DNA of 64,000 nucleotides, taken from positions 62,001-126,000 of the forward strand of contig FOCD01000001.1 in NCBI GenBank assembly GCA_900110015.1, read 5' to 3'. Position 1 is the stretch's first letter, and each line of letters opens with the position of its first letter. Below the pieces are notes generated by a model. It did not search any database and was not told the origin of the DNA. It worked only from the letters and a program-made list of their open reading frames with translations. The stretch comes from Terribacillus saccharophilus. Its GTDB lineage: Bacteria; Bacillota; Bacilli; Bacillales; Amphibacillaceae. Of the stretch, positions 36,832 to 46,805 are shown piece after piece. The translations under genes were made by a program, and so were the position numbers.

Positions 36832-38067
36832 TTGAATAGACGTGTCGTAGTTACTGGATATGGTGCTGTTACGCCGCTTGGCTCGGATGTAGACACATTC
36901 TGGAATAATATTAAAGCTGGGGAATCCGGCATCAAACAGTTGGATCCGGAGAAGTTTGCCGGAATAGCTTCGCAAATCGGCGGAATTGCTAGCGGATTTG
37001 ATCCGGAGCAGTATTTGGACAAAAAAGAAATTGAACGCTATGACTTGTATAGTCAATTTGCTTACGGTGCATCTTTGCAGGCAATGGAGCAAGCAAATCT
37101 GTCAGTGGATACCGTAAATCCTGAACGTGTTGGAATTTATATCGGTTCCGGTATTGGCGGGGTAAATACAATATTGGACAATCATGCTACGATGCTTGAG
37201 AAAGGCCCTCGGCGCGTTTCACCATTTATGGTGCCGATGATGATCAGCAACATGGCAGCAGGAATTGTCTCCATTAAGACAGGATTCAGCGGACCTAGCT
37301 TCGCGCCTGTGTCTGCTTGTGCAACTGGAAACCATGCGATCGGGGAAGCATTCCTAAATATTAAGCATGGTTACGCAGATGCCATTCTTGCTGGTGGAGC
37401 GGAAGCATCGATCACGCCTTTCGCTTACGCTGGATTTACAAAAATGCGTGCAATGAGTACACAAAATGATACACCTCAAACTGCAAGCTCGCCATTCGAT
37501 GCAAATCGAGATGGGTTTGTCATGTCAGAGGGTGCGGGTATTCTTGTACTGGAAGAGCTGGAACATGCGCAAAAACGAGGCGCAAACATCCTTGGTGAAA
37601 TTGTGGGATACGGATCGACAACAGATGCGCACCATATTACATCACCTAACTATCTTGGGCCAGCACGCGCAATGAAGCTTGCGATGCAAATGGCTGATTT
37701 AGATCTTGGGGACGTGGATTACATAAATGCACACGCTACAAGCACCCCTGAAGGAGATAAAACAGAAACAAAAGCGATCAAGGAAGTATTCGGAGACAAA
37801 GCTAGTGACTTGCTGATCAGTTCAACGAAATCAATGACAGGTCATCTGTTCGGTGCTGCTGGAGCTGTAGAAGCAATTATCACATTAAAAGCCTTGCAAG
37901 ATGGCATTGTACCTCCAACGATCAATTATCGAGATGCTGATCCTGACTGCGATTTGTCTTATGTACCGAACGAAGCGGTGGAAAAGGATTTGACAGTTGC
38001 TTTGTCGAATGGCTTCGGTTTCGGCGGACACAATGCGGTGCTTGCACTGCAAAAATGGAAAGGGTAG
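36832..38067 (+). CDS. fabF: 3-oxoacyl-ACP synthase II (FabF type)
   Basis: 411 residues, the usual KAS II length. Elongates acyl-ACP with malonyl-ACP. Catalytic Cys in [14 protein letters not shown] near residue 163, His in [11 protein letters not shown] near 302 and His in [14 protein letters not shown] near 338 are all present. The start is TTG with agaaagaagg upstream, giving [11 protein letters not shown]. In B. subtilis fabF follows fabH elsewhere on the chromosome, so its place here between speD and nrdR is unusual; a second FabF could exist outside the window. Confidence 0.9.
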   Translation: MNRRVVVTGYGAVTPLGSDVDTFWNNIKAGESGIKQLDPEKFAGIASQIGGIASGFDPEQYLDKKEIERYDLYSQFAYGASLQAMEQANLSVDTVNPERVGIYIGSGIGGVNTILDNHATMLEKGPRRVSPFMVPMMISNMAAGIVSIKTGFSGPSFAPVSACATGNHAIGEAFLNIKHGYADAILAGGAEASITPFAYAGFTKMRAMSTQNDTPQTASSPFDANRDGFVMSEGAGILVLEELEHAQKRGANILGEIVGYGSTTDAHHITSPNYLGPARAMKLAMQMADLDLGDVDYINAHATSTPEGDKTETKAIKEVFGDKASDLLISSTKSMTGHLFGAAGAVEAIITLKALQDGIVPPTINYRDADPDCDLSYVPNEAVEKDLTVALSNGFGFGGHNAVLALQKWKG

Positions 38068-38087
38068 CCCTCGGCTGCCTTTTTTTG
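38058..38087 (+). terminator. terminator at the end of fabF
   Basis: Stem AGG-TAGCC / GGCTGCCT with a bulged G, followed by TTTTTTT. It overlaps the fabF stop. Confidence 0.75.
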
Positions 38088-38103
38088 TTGGGTCTAAGAA
38101 CGC

Positions 38104-38133
38104 TTCGATTTTTCGCTTGAATCATGGTAGAAT
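38104..38133 (+). promoter_or_regulatory. promoter of nrdR-dnaB-dnaI
   Basis: Extended -10 TGGTAGAAT (38125-38133) with a weak -35 TTCGAT (38104-38109) at 18 bp. Confidence 0.42.
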
Positions 38134-38209
38134 AAGAAAAAGACGATGCAAAAGTGTCGCAAATGCGCGAAGCCTGTCGAGGTTCGCGAAAGTAATGGGG
38201 TGGATCGGC

Positions 38210-38674
38210 ATGAGATGTCCAAACTGCCAATATAAAAGCACAAAAGTACTAGACTCCCGTCCCATCGAGGAAGGGCGTTCCATCCGGCGACGCAGAGAAT
38301 GCGAAGACTGCGCTTTTCGCTTCACAACGTTCGAACGTATTGAAGCAACACCGTTGATTGTTGTTAAAAAAGAAGGAACGCGGGAAGAATTCAGTAAAGA
38401 GAAGCTTTTGCGCGGGTTGATCAAGGCGTGTGAGAAACGTCCGGTCGCGCTTGAGCAGATTGAACATATTGTAGCGGAAGTGGAAAAAGAACTGCGTAAC
38501 AGCGGAACATCTGAAGTACAAAGTAATGATATCGGTGAAATGGTCATGGAACGGCTGTCAGAAGTGGATGAAGTGGCGTATGTTCGTTTCGCATCTGTTT
38601 ACCGTCAATTCAAGGATATCAGTGTTTTCCTGGAAGAATTGAAGGACTTGATTAAAACCGATAAGAAAGAGTAA
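38210..38674 (+). CDS. nrdR: transcriptional repressor NrdR
   Basis: 154 residues. N-terminal zinc ribbon with two cysteine pairs (MRCPNCQ and CEDCAFRF), then an ATP-cone domain (about 48-138, [16 protein letters not shown]) that senses dATP/ATP. It represses ribonucleotide reductase genes. The frame extends far upstream into fabF, but ATG 38210 gives the conserved N-terminus and is preceded by ggggtgg. It is followed 29 bp later by dnaB, as in B. subtilis. Confidence 0.95.
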   Translation: MRCPNCQYKSTKVLDSRPIEEGRSIRRRRECEDCAFRFTTFERIEATPLIVVKKEGTREEFSKEKLLRGLIKACEKRPVALEQIEHIVAEVEKELRNSGTSEVQSNDIGEMVMERLSEVDEVAYVRFASVYRQFKDISVFLEELKDLIKTDKKE

Positions 38675-38703
38675 TAGTTTGTAAGAAGGAAAGGACAGAT
38701 AGT

Positions 38704-40083
38704 ATGAACAGTCAGCATATCGGGAAACTTCTGCCAGCTGATGGTTACCAGCTCCGAATGAGAGCTGTGCTTCCGGAAGCATATTCGGCAGCGCTGACGC
38801 ATCTGTATCAGCCGCTACTCGGCATTCGAGCAGTGACCTTATATCAGACGCTGGTCAATGATTATTTCCTGCATCATGGCAAATGTGAACCGCAGACACA
38901 TCATATGCTTATGACGCTGCTGGACATGCCGATGGATCAATTGTATGAAGCAAGACTCCAGCTGGAAGCGATAGGACTCATCCGGACGTATCAAAATCTT
39001 GGGGAACAGAACGTGTACACATATGATTTGTATGCACCATTTTCACCAGATGCATTTTTCCAAGATGATATGCTGTCCCAGCTGCTGTATCACCAATTAG
39101 GCGAAAGCAGATTCAGGCAGATGAAAGATCTCTTGATTAAAGAGGAGGATTTGCCTGAAACGATGGAAGAAGTTACAGCATCGTTTGAGGCTGTCTTTTC
39201 AACTGTGAATTTGACAAAGCATGCTGTTCAACCGAGAAAGGCAGCAGCTAGGCCGGTTGCAGATGTAAAGAGAGGGCCTTCCATTGAAACTGAAGTGGTC
39301 GATTTCGACTGGCTGCGTCAATCATTGAAACAGCGGATGCTCGATCCGGAAGTGATTCTTACACCTCGCAACCAAAAGTTGCTTGAGTCGATGACTGTTT
39401 TGTACAGCCTGACTTCAGCTGATATTGATAAAGCACTGCTTTGGGCTGTTTCTGATGAACACGAGCTGAATCCGGCAGAATTTAAATCTGCTTGCCATGA
39501 CCTATTTTTAGCACGTCCAAAAACTGCTGATACAAAGGTTATGGAGCTTGTCCAAAAGGAATCCAAACAAGAGACGGACAAACAGGAAATAGACAAACAG
39601 GCTACTACTAAGCAAGAACAGCTTATTCAGATCCTAGAGACAATATCACCGAAACAGCTATTAGAGGATATTTCAGGAAACGGGACAGCAGCAGCTTCCG
39701 ACTTGAAGGTCATCCGTGACGTTATGTCGGAACAAGGCATGGCACCTGGCATTATGAATGTGCTAGTCTATTATGTGCTGCTCAAATCCGATATGAAGCT
39801 GTCGAAAGCATATATGGAGAAGATTGCAGCCCATTGGGCTCGGAAAAAGGTAAGTACAGTAAGAGAAGCGATGGATCTTGCTAAAAGCAGTAACCAGCCG
39901 TGGAATACAGCAAACAGCACAAACCAGTCCGCAGCAAGAAGAAAAACTTCAGGCCGTGCGGAGGTTGTGCCGGAATGGTTCGATCAAAAAGGCAAAGTGG
40001 AAGCTCCAAGTACTGCAGCTGTGCCTGATGCAGATGTAGCGGAATTGCTTAAACAGTTCAATGAAAATAAGCGGCATGTTTGA
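38704..40083 (+). CDS. dnaB: replication initiation / membrane attachment protein DnaB
   Basis: 459 residues. Firmicute helicase-loading protein that acts with DnaD and DnaI at oriC and in restart; it is not related to the E. coli helicase of the same name. The N-terminal winged-helix DDBH1 region spans 1-150, and a DDBH2 domain lies near 320-400 (VIRDVMSEQGMAPGIMNVLVYY). Between them is a Q/K/E-rich linker with repeats of 'KQE/DKQ' (about 290-310), and the C-terminal tail ends LLKQFNENKRHV. ATG with aggaaagga. Confidence 0.94.
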   Translation: MNSQHIGKLLPADGYQLRMRAVLPEAYSAALTHLYQPLLGIRAVTLYQTLVNDYFLHHGKCEPQTHHMLMTLLDMPMDQLYEARLQLEAIGLIRTYQNLGEQNVYTYDLYAPFSPDAFFQDDMLSQLLYHQLGESRFRQMKDLLIKEEDLPETMEEVTASFEAVFSTVNLTKHAVQPRKAAARPVADVKRGPSIETEVVDFDWLRQSLKQRMLDPEVILTPRNQKLLESMTVLYSLTSADIDKALLWAVSDEHELNPAEFKSACHDLFLARPKTADTKVMELVQKESKQETDKQEIDKQATTKQEQLIQILETISPKQLLEDISGNGTAAASDLKVIRDVMSEQGMAPGIMNVLVYYVLLKSDMKLSKAYMEKIAAHWARKKVSTVREAMDLAKSSNQPWNTANSTNQSAARRKTSGRAEVVPEWFDQKGKVEAPSTAAVPDADVAELLKQFNENKRHV

Positions 40084-40108
40084 CTGATAGCAGGAAGGGG
40101 GTGCACGT

Positions 40109-41044
40109 ATGGAACCCATTCAAGCATCCTTGCGGAAATGGATGCAGGAAAACAGTAATTTTAAAGAGAATTTTGAGCGCATGCAGCAGCAAGTGAGGCA
40201 GGATCCAGAAGTCAAAGCGGTCTTGGAAGCAAATCCGCAACTGACGGAACAGGATATCCAGCGGAATATGATGCGTCTTTTCGAATATACAACACAATCA
40301 AAGCAATGCCATGATTGTCCATCACTTGGAGAATGCCGGAATATCCTTAATGGTTATACTCCGACGATTGAAGTAGATGGTAATGTCATCCGTCTTGCAT
40401 ATGATAAGTGCCATAGCCGACTTCAGCAGGAAGAACGGGAGAAGCAGCAATCACGAATCAACAGCCTGTACATGCCGAAGGATATATTGGAGGCGTCGAC
40501 AGAAATGCTTGATCATGGTGATTCTGAGCGCCAGCAAGCGATTTTGAAGACATTACAGTTCCTTCAGCAGACAGGAGACACCATCCCAGAAAAAGGGCTG
40601 TATTTCTATGGACCGTTCGGCGTAGGGAAAACGTATTTCCTCGGTGCTATTGCTAACTATTTAGCCGAAAGAAATATATCCAGCATGCTTATCTACATGC
40701 CGGAGTTTGTAAGAGAAATGAAAGCTTCTATGAAAGATGACTCAGTCAATGAAAAAGTGGAACTGTTCAAGAAGACACCAGTACTCATGCTCGACGATAT
40801 GGGCGCCGAATCCCAATCGGCTTGGTTCAGAGATGAGATACTCGGTTCCATTCTTCATTATCGTATGATGGAAAGGCTGCCGGTCTTCTTTACATCCAAC
40901 TATTCGATTGCCCAGCTGGAACAGCAGATTGCCACTACCAATCGCGGAGATGTGGAACGTGTGAAAGCAGGCCGGATCATGGAGCGCATTAAGCGTGTTG
41001 CCAACGAGGTGCCGTTGTTCGGGAAAAATAGAAGGAACAATTAA
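40109..41044 (+). CDS. dnaI: helicase loader DnaI
   Basis: 311 residues. AAA+ loader of the replicative helicase (DnaC in Bacillus). The N-terminal helicase-binding domain (1-135) has a zinc-binding cluster (CHDCPSLGEC near 70 with a later Cys-His, DKCHSR). The AAA+ domain has Walker A GPFGVGKT near residue 170 and Walker B VLMLDDMGAE near 228, with a C-terminal arginine-rich end. Strong aggaaggggg start. Last gene of nrdR-dnaB-dnaI. Confidence 0.95.
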   Translation: MEPIQASLRKWMQENSNFKENFERMQQQVRQDPEVKAVLEANPQLTEQDIQRNMMRLFEYTTQSKQCHDCPSLGECRNILNGYTPTIEVDGNVIRLAYDKCHSRLQQEEREKQQSRINSLYMPKDILEASTEMLDHGDSERQQAILKTLQFLQQTGDTIPEKGLYFYGPFGVGKTYFLGAIANYLAERNISSMLIYMPEFVREMKASMKDDSVNEKVELFKKTPVLMLDDMGAESQSAWFRDEILGSILHYRMMERLPVFFTSNYSIAQLEQQIATTNRGDVERVKAGRIMERIKRVANEVPLFGKNRRNN

Positions 41045-41047
41045 CCT

Positions 41048-41082
41048 AAAAGACAAGCCAGATACTGGCTTGTCTTTTTTTT
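41048..41082 (+). terminator. intrinsic terminator after dnaI
   Basis: Perfect stem AAGACAAGCCA / TGGCTTGTCTT followed by eight T. Confidence 0.93.
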
Positions 41083-41147
41083 GGGCTCATAATTCCATTC
41101 TCTGCCCAATATAATGTAACAGTTGATAGTGGCGAGGGTGGTTGATA

Positions 41148-41966
41148 TTGCGTAAAGTGTTTATCAAATCAAAAAAAGAGATGGATACATTCTGTTCGTG
41201 TCTGGCAATAGTTGATGGAACGAAACAGGTGTATGTGGATGAAGATGACCGCTGGGGCTATGAAGCGACAATTCATGATGGCTATCACCGGCGAATTGCA
41301 ATCGCCTTAGTAGAAACATTTCTTCATCACCGAGAGACAGAATGGATCGAGCAAATTGTGAAAGAAGTTTATTATTATAAGGACGAGGAAGCGATCAAGC
41401 GGATAGCAGAATTGACACAAACGATTCTCGTCGGAGATATGTATGAAGAAGAAAAAGAACCCAGTTTGCCCCGTCAGCAAATTACACAGGTTTTTCAAGA
41501 CATTGCTGCCAAGCACATCAGGATTTTCTACGACGCTGTCATCCAATTTCGCAGCACTGCGTACAGGGAAGCATTGATGGATGTAGTCGGTCATGCGATA
41601 GATGAATATAAGCGTGAAGAAGAGTATCAGCTGTATGTGGAATCTCTGCGGGAATATGTTGGTAAAAAGCCGATAGGAACTGACGAAATCCATGTGATAC
41701 AAGGGCGTGACTTCGCCTTTTACAAGGAAGATGGAACGAGCTATACCGCTGAGGAGATTACTTCGCTTGCTGTTGAAGAACCGCTCTTTTTAGCTGGTAT
41801 AGGGAAACAGGAAAAAAATCTTACACCTTTGATTGCCATGTCGCCTCGTCAAATCTATTTGTATGGTGACTATCCATCAGAACCAAAGACACTCACTGTC
41901 ATTAATATTTTTCAGGAAAGAGCCGCATACCTTCCCTTACATCAATTTCCTTTCTCCCGTTATTAG
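41148..41966 (+). CDS. ytxC: sporulation protein YtxC
   Basis: 272 residues, YtxC family (VEYLxxRxxFYDAVIQFR-type core near residue 120). No signal peptide or membrane segment is evident, and the biochemical role is unknown. The frame could start at TTG 41142, but the gagggtgg site ends there, so TTG 41148 is chosen. It lies between dnaI and thrS as in B. subtilis, although ytxB, usually adjacent, has moved to 46806. Confidence 0.82.
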   Translation: MRKVFIKSKKEMDTFCSCLAIVDGTKQVYVDEDDRWGYEATIHDGYHRRIAIALVETFLHHRETEWIEQIVKEVYYYKDEEAIKRIAELTQTILVGDMYEEEKEPSLPRQQITQVFQDIAAKHIRIFYDAVIQFRSTAYREALMDVVGHAIDEYKREEEYQLYVESLREYVGKKPIGTDEIHVIQGRDFAFYKEDGTSYTAEEITSLAVEEPLFLAGIGKQEKNLTPLIAMSPRQIYLYGDYPSEPKTLTVINIFQERAAYLPLHQFPFSRY

Positions 41967-41973
41967 CATGTCC

Positions 41974-42002
41974 TTGCATTTTCCCGAATCAGCGCTTATA
42001 CT
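41974..42002 (+). promoter_or_regulatory. sigma-A promoter of the thrS leader
   Basis: -35 TTGCAT (41974-41979), 17-bp spacer, -10 TATACT (41997-42002). Transcript start expected near 42009. Confidence 0.7.
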
Positions 42003-42008
42003 TACCTT

Positions 42009-42266
42009 ATATGAAGAAGCGACAATAAAGGACATGATAGTAAAATCCGTTTGCGTTTAAGAGAGGGGAGCCTAGGCTGGAAGCTTCCTGCATACGCTTT
42101 GCTGTTACCACCTTTTAACGCTCTGTCGGGGGACGAAAGAAAACCGGCAGCGTGTGATCGACGTTACAGATCCTTGAGCCGGTATATATACCGGGAATTA
42201 GGGTGGAACCACGAGACAAACGCTCGTCCCTTTGCACAAACTTTGTGCAAAGGGACGGGCTTTTTA
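42009..42266 (+). ncRNA. threonyl T-box riboswitch
   Basis: tRNA-sensing leader. The T-box sequence AGGGTGGAACCACG lies at 42200-42213; it is followed by a very strong terminator stem (GTCCCTTTGCACAAA / TTTGTGCAAAGGGAC, 42226-42257) and a T-run. The probable specifier is the Thr codon ACC at 42107-42109, in the stem I region. Uncharged tRNA-Thr should stabilise the antiterminator and allow thrS transcription. Confidence 0.93.
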
Positions 42267-42286
42267 TATTTTAGGAGGAAAGAACA

Positions 42287-44233
42287 ATGGCAGATGTATT
42301 AGAAATCATTTTCCCAGATGGAGCAAAGAAAGAGTTTCCTGCTGGAACAACTGGCGAGGATATCGCAGGATCCATTTCATCAGGTTTGAAGAAGCAGGCT
42401 ATCGCAGTCAATATCGACGGCGTCGCATATGATCTGCGCACACCGCTTCCAAATGGTGGTGCAATTGAAATCGTCACACTTAAGCAGGAACAAGGCGTGG
42501 AAATCATGCGTCACTCTGCTGCGCACTTGCTTGCACAAGCAGTAAAACGCCTATATGGTAACGTACAGTTCGGAGTAGGACCGGTAATCGAGAACGGCTT
42601 CTTCTATGATATGGATCTAGAGGCTTCAATCACACCGGAAGATCTACCGAAGATCGAGAAAGAAATGCAGCGAATCGTTGATGCCAACCTTCCGATTGTC
42701 CGTAAAGTTGTCAGCCGTGAGGAAGCAAAAGCGATGTTCTCTGACATTGGCGATAAGCTGAAATTAGAATTGATCGATGCGATTCCGGAAGATCAAGATG
42801 TAACAATCTATGAGCAAGGTGAATTCTTCGACCTTTGCCGTGGTATCCACGTACCATCTACAGGCAAAATTAAAGTGTTCAAGCTGCTTAGCATTTCCGG
42901 TGCTTACTGGAGAGGCGACAGCAAAAACCAAATGCTTCAGCGTATTTATGGTACTGCTTTCGAGAAAAAAGGCGAGCTGGATCACCACTTGAAAATGCTA
43001 GAAGAAGCAAAAGAGCGTGACCACCGTAAACTAGGAAAAGAGCTGGAATTGTTCACTGTTTCCCAAAAAGTCGGACAAGGTCTGCCGCTTTGGCTGCCAA
43101 AAGGTGCAACAATCCGCCGTACAATCGAACGCTACATCGTCGACTTGGAAGAAAAGCTTGGCTATGATCACGTTTATACTCCTGTACTGGGAAGTGTAGA
43201 GCTTTATAAAACAAGCGGACACTGGGATCATTATAAAGATGATATGTTCCCGACAATGGAAATGGATAATGAAGACCTTGTACTTCGCCCGATGAACTGT
43301 CCGCACCATATGATGGTATACAAAAATGAATTGCATAGCTACCGCAGCCTTCCTATCCGTATCGCGGAACTAGGAACAATGCACCGTCACGAAATGTCTG
43401 GTGCCCTTGCAGGCTTGCAGCGTGTTCGCGCAATGACATTGAATGATGCGCATATCTTCGCACGTCCAGATCAATTGAAAGATGAGTTCATCCGTGTAGT
43501 AAATCTTGTACAAGCTGTGTACAAAGACTTCGGTATCGATGACTATTCCTTCCGTCTTTCTTACCGTGATCCTGAAGACAAAGAAAAATATGTCGACAAT
43601 GATGCAATGTGGGAAAAAGCGCAAGCAATGCTGAAAGAAACAATGGAAGATCTTGAACTTGATTATGTAGAAGCAGAAGGCGAAGCAGCATTCTACGGTC
43701 CGAAACTAGACGTTCAGGTGAAAACTGCTCTTGGTAAAGATGAAACATTATCTACTGTTCAGTTGGACTTCCACTTGCCAGAACGCTTTGACCTGACTTA
43801 CATCGGTGAAGATGGTAGAGAACATCGTCCAGTCGTTATCCACCGTGGTGTAGTATCGACAATGGAACGTTTTGTTGCCTTCTTGATTGAAGAATACAAA
43901 GGTGCCTTCCCGACATGGCTTGCACCAGTCCAAGCGAAAATCATTCCAGTTTCTCCGGAAGCGCATATGGATTATGCACGCCAAGTGGAGGATACACTTC
44001 GTATGGAGGGTATTCGTGTACAAGTGGATGAGCGCGATGAAAAGATGGGCTACAAGATCCGTGAAGCACAAGTACAGAAGATTCCATACCAAATCGTTGT
44101 CGGCGACCAGGAAGTAACTGACCAAGCTGTCAACATCCGCCGTTACGGAGAAAAACAATCCGAAACGAAAGATTTGAAAGCTTTCACTGCAGAAATCAAA
44201 GAAGAAGTAGCGAAACGCGTATTGCGTAAATAA
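42287..44233 (+). CDS. thrS: threonyl-tRNA synthetase
   Basis: 648 residues, class II synthetase. Order: TGS domain (1-65), editing and SAD domain (about 70-240, [16 protein letters not shown] with metal-binding HxxxH), catalytic core (250-540) with zinc-binding Cys in [12 protein letters not shown] and motif 2 [12 protein letters not shown], motif 3 near [12 protein letters not shown], and an anticodon-binding domain (545-648). The ATG follows aggagg. It is controlled by the upstream T-box. Confidence 0.98.
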   Translation: MADVLEIIFPDGAKKEFPAGTTGEDIAGSISSGLKKQAIAVNIDGVAYDLRTPLPNGGAIEIVTLKQEQGVEIMRHSAAHLLAQAVKRLYGNVQFGVGPVIENGFFYDMDLEASITPEDLPKIEKEMQRIVDANLPIVRKVVSREEAKAMFSDIGDKLKLELIDAIPEDQDVTIYEQGEFFDLCRGIHVPSTGKIKVFKLLSISGAYWRGDSKNQMLQRIYGTAFEKKGELDHHLKMLEEAKERDHRKLGKELELFTVSQKVGQGLPLWLPKGATIRRTIERYIVDLEEKLGYDHVYTPVLGSVELYKTSGHWDHYKDDMFPTMEMDNEDLVLRPMNCPHHMMVYKNELHSYRSLPIRIAELGTMHRHEMSGALAGLQRVRAMTLNDAHIFARPDQLKDEFIRVVNLVQAVYKDFGIDDYSFRLSYRDPEDKEKYVDNDAMWEKAQAMLKETMEDLELDYVEAEGEAAFYGPKLDVQVKTALGKDETLSTVQLDFHLPERFDLTYIGEDGREHRPVVIHRGVVSTMERFVAFLIEEYKGAFPTWLAPVQAKIIPVSPEAHMDYARQVEDTLRMEGIRVQVDERDEKMGYKIREAQVQKIPYQIVVGDQEVTDQAVNIRRYGEKQSETKDLKAFTAEIKEEVAKRVLRK

Positions 44234-44237
44234 CATA

Positions 44238-44278
44238 AAAAAATCCTTTCATCACTAAAGTGGTGGAAGGATTTTTTT
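44238..44278. terminator. bidirectional terminator after thrS
   Basis: Stem AAAAAATCCTT-CACT / AGTG-AAGGATTTTTT. Both flanks are A/T runs, so it can also end the convergent DUF1648 gene. Confidence 0.85.
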
Positions 44279-44301
44279 ATTTACTAAGGTAGATGAAGAG
44301 A

Positions 44302-44880
44302 CTAGATAGGCATAGAGGAAAAAGATTTATGTTTTTCAAGACTGCTATGATTACAAGGGATGGCTTTTAATTTGGCCAAGACTCCCCGACATGCCAAAAA
44401 GCGCTGCTTTATTATACCCTCCACAATAGGATAAAACACAGCAAGTAAAATGATTATAAATGTCCAGGCATGCCCGTCATCTATCCAGCCTAGAGCAATC
44501 AAACTGAATTCCACATCAATGATACAAAAGACAAGAATAATTAGGTTCTTTAACTTGTTCAGCATCTTACGATTAACACGGTAAAATGCAGCTGCGTTTT
44601 TGTCATTCAATCGTTTCGGATAATTGTACACATGTGGGAATTTCTCCAATATGTGCAAGAGAATAAACATAATGATACTGATAGCAGGGAGCACGAGCAT
44701 ACTTTCTTTTGCCGCCCAGTCATCTACTTTCCCGGTTAAATCCATGTGGAGAGGTACTTGTTCGGGTAGCTGCTTCCAGATAATGATTAAGAAGATTACT
44801 GTAGCAACATAGCTGCCAACCCCGATGATATCCCAGATTTTCTCTTCGCGTGTTTTCGGTATATTGAGTTTTTTTCTCAT
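44302..44880 (-). CDS. DUF1648-domain membrane protein
   Basis: 192 residues with four predicted membrane segments. The first half carries the DUF1648 signature, with a membrane segment then LPEQVPLHMDLTGKVDDWAAK near residue 45. Related proteins include SdpI-like membrane proteins, but no function can be assigned. The start follows GAGGTG. Reverse strand, single gene between thrS and the infC leader. Codon use looks like its neighbours. Confidence 0.7.
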   Translation of the reverse strand: MRKKLNIPKTREEKIWDIIGVGSYVATVIFLIIIWKQLPEQVPLHMDLTGKVDDWAAKESMLVLPAISIIMFILLHILEKFPHVYNYPKRLNDKNAAAFYRVNRKMLNKLKNLIILVFCIIDVEFSLIALGWIDDGHAWTFIIILLAVFYPIVEGIIKQRFLACRGVLAKLKAIPCNHSSLEKHKSFSSMPI

Positions 44881-45014
44881 CTGTTTATCACCTCGTAGTT
44901 TACATACGAAATCGTCAGGAAATAAGTTTCAGCTGGATTATTTTAAATCGACGGTTGTCAGCATCGAAAGAATGTGTTACATTAATTGAGCAGGATTACT
45001 GGGCTTCAATATGA

Positions 45015-45043
45015 TTGACAGCATTAATCAGCTATGATAAGAT
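45015..45043 (+). promoter_or_regulatory. sigma-A promoter of infC-rpmI-rplT
   Basis: Consensus -35 TTGACA (45015-45020), 17-bp spacer, -10 TAAGAT (45038-45043). Confidence 0.75.
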
Positions 45044-45049
45044 TGTAAA

Positions 45050-45187
45050 AGTGAAATAAATATGTGATCTGAGACAAGCAGAAGTACCCACTTCTCACCT
45101 GATTGACGCCGCTTGGCAGTTGGCAGGTACGAAAACAGTGTTCTAGGACAAATGTGGGTGCCGTATGCGTACCGGCATTTTTTTTAT
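45050..45187 (+). ncRNA. ribosomal protein L20 leader (autoregulatory attenuator)
   Basis: Leader of the infC operon. It contains the paired segments CCCACTT (45089) and the later ...ATGTGGGTG region, with the cttctcacctgattgacgcc core typical of L20 leaders, and ends in a terminator (GTGCCG / CGGCAT plus T-run, 45158-45187). In B. subtilis L20 binding favours termination. The part of 44881-45049 upstream of the promoter shows no gene. Confidence 0.8.
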
Positions 45188-45275
45188 GCTTTTTTACAAC
45201 CATGTTTAACTGATAAGCGGCGGATATCTTGTCCCCGATCATAAGTTTCCCAAAATATCCTGGAGGTGGATGATT

Positions 45276-45794
45276 ATTAGCAAAGATACGAATATCAATG
45301 AGAAAATTCGCGCACGTGAGGTTCGACTCATTGATTCAAACGGTGACCAGCTTGGCGTAAAATCCCGTCAAGAAGCATTAGAAATCGCACAAACAAGAAA
45401 TCTTGATTTGGTGCTTGTGGCTGCAAACGCAAAACCACCCGTGTGCCGGATTATGGATTATGGTAAATTCCGCTTCGAGCAACAGAAGAAAGAAAAAGAA
45501 GCGCGTAAGAACCAGAAAATAATCAACGTAAAAGAAGTTCGTTTGAGCCCGGGTATCGAGGATCATGACTTCCATACGAAACTTCGCAACGCGCGTAAGT
45601 TTCTTGAAAAAGGCGATAAAGTAAAGGCTTCTGTTCGTTTCCGCGGACGTGCCATTACGCATAAAGAATTAGGCCAAGAAGTTCTCGAAAAGCTAGCTGG
45701 AGAGTGCAAGGATGTTGCAACGGTTGAAATGAAACCGAAAATGGAAGGCCGCAGCATGTTCCTAATGCTTGCTCCGATAGCTGAGAAACAGTAA
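45276..45794 (+). CDS. infC: translation initiation factor IF-3 (ATT start)
   Basis: 172 residues. Binds the 30S subunit and checks start-codon/tRNA pairing. N-domain 1-75 ([16 protein letters not shown]), linker, and C-domain 85-172 ([22 protein letters not shown] is split by the length rule but clearly present). An ATG at 45270 lies only 3 nt from GGAGG (45262-45266); the ATT at 45276 is 9 nt away and gives the family N-terminus [14 protein letters not shown] non-canonical AUU start is the known hallmark of infC because IF-3 represses its own unusual start codon. Confidence 0.95.
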   Translation: MSKDTNINEKIRAREVRLIDSNGDQLGVKSRQEALEIAQTRNLDLVLVAANAKPPVCRIMDYGKFRFEQQKKEKEARKNQKIINVKEVRLSPGIEDHDFHTKLRNARKFLEKGDKVKASVRFRGRAITHKELGQEVLEKLAGECKDVATVEMKPKMEGRSMFLMLAPIAEKQ

Positions 45795-45820
45795 GCCGAA
45801 GGATATAAGGAGGAAATACG

Positions 45821-46015
45821 ATGCCAAAAATGAAAACCCACAAAGGGTCCGCTAAACGTTTCAAGAAAACAGGTACTGGAAAAGTAGCTCGTAACCACGG
45901 TTACACAAGCCACTTGGCTGCTAATAAATCTACTAAACAGAAACGTAAACTTCGTAAAGATGCACTTGTTTCTGCTGGTGATCTTAAACGTATCAAACAA
46001 ATGCTACCTAAATAA
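45821..46015 (+). CDS. rpmI: 50S ribosomal protein L35
   Basis: 64 residues, very basic, [21 protein letters not shown]-terminus diagnostic of bL35. The ATG follows aaggagg. Second gene of infC-rpmI-rplT. Confidence 0.98.
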   Translation: MPKMKTHKGSAKRFKKTGTGKVARNHGYTSHLAANKSTKQKRKLRKDALVSAGDLKRIKQMLPK

Positions 46016-46054
46016 TAAAATTAAAGATTTTTTTGTCCTATAGGAGGGAATACT

Positions 46055-46411
46055 ATGCCACGTGTAAAAGGTGGAACAGTAACGCGTCAGCGTCGTAAAC
46101 GCGTTCTTAAGTTAGCTAAAGGTTATTATGGTGCGAAACACGCACTATTCAAAGTTGCAAAACAACAAGTAATCAAATCAGGTCAGTATGCATACCGTGA
46201 CCGCAGACAGAAAAAACGTGACTTCCGTAAACTTTGGATCGCACGTATCAATGCTGCTGCACGTATGAACGAACTTTCTTACAGCCGTTTGATGCACGGT
46301 CTTAAACTTGCTGGTATCGAAGTAAACCGCAAAATGCTTTCAGAGCTTGCAATCTCTGACGAAAAAGCATTCGCGCAACTTGCTACTAAAGCAAAAGACG
46401 CATTGAAATAA
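46055..46411 (+). CDS. rplT: 50S ribosomal protein L20
   Basis: 118 residues, bL20. The N-terminus [20 protein letters not shown] is the rRNA-binding extension; the globular part contains [20 protein letters not shown]. It is expected to repress its own operon by binding the leader at 45050-45187. Strong AGGAGGG start. A terminator follows. Confidence 0.98.
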   Translation: MPRVKGGTVTRQRRKRVLKLAKGYYGAKHALFKVAKQQVIKSGQYAYRDRRQKKRDFRKLWIARINAAARMNELSYSRLMHGLKLAGIEVNRKMLSELAISDEKAFAQLATKAKDALK

Positions 46412-46414
46412 GCC

Positions 46415-46447
46415 AAAAAGCCGCTATCCTTTGATAGCGGCTTTTTG
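46415..46447 (+). terminator. intrinsic terminator after rplT
   Basis: Perfect stem AAAAAGCCGCTATC / GATAGCGGCTTTTT with a CTTT loop. Confidence 0.94.
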
Positions 46448-46466
46448 TATAGAAAGGGGTAGGAAT

Positions 46467-46727
46467 ATGGAACTGCTCATTAGTCTGTATCTGCTGGTTG
46501 TCAATATCCTGCTGTTCAGCTGGATGGGAATAGACAAGCAAAGAGCAAAGAAACACGCGTGGCGTATAAGTGAACGAAGGCTATGGATTACAGCAATCAT
46601 TGGCGGCGCACTGGGCGGTTGGCTCGGGATGCAGGCATTCCGACATAAAACGAAGCATACCGCGTTTGTTATCGGCTTTCCTTGTCTTGTCGTCATGCAT
46701 GTCCTAATAATTCTTTATTTACTGTAA
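46467..46727 (+). CDS. ysdA: DUF1294 membrane protein YsdA
   Basis: 86 residues with three membrane segments (about 1-20, 37-55, 66-86). DUF1294 core: DKQRAKKHAWRISERRLW followed by a glycine-rich segment GGALGGWLGMQAFRHKTKH. Function unknown. The ATG at 46467 follows gaaagggg; the in-frame extension upstream lies in the rplT terminator. ysdA follows rplT in B. subtilis too. Confidence 0.88.
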   Translation: MELLISLYLLVVNILLFSWMGIDKQRAKKHAWRISERRLWITAIIGGALGGWLGMQAFRHKTKHTAFVIGFPCLVVMHVLIILYLL

Positions 46728-46805
46728 GATAAATGCTGTGTGCTTGTCATAAAGGCTCGTCTCCTGTCATATATATTAGAGACATCTAAGAGGGAGTGAG
46801 CAGCA

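Noticed and set aside
39570-39630. KQE/DKQ repeats in dnaB as a possible frameshifted or foreign insert
   Set aside because: The frame is continuous and the segment fits the flexible charged linker of DnaB.
42051-42302. 83-codon forward ORF upstream of thrS
   Set aside because: It lies within the T-box leader, whose conserved sequence and terminator explain the region.
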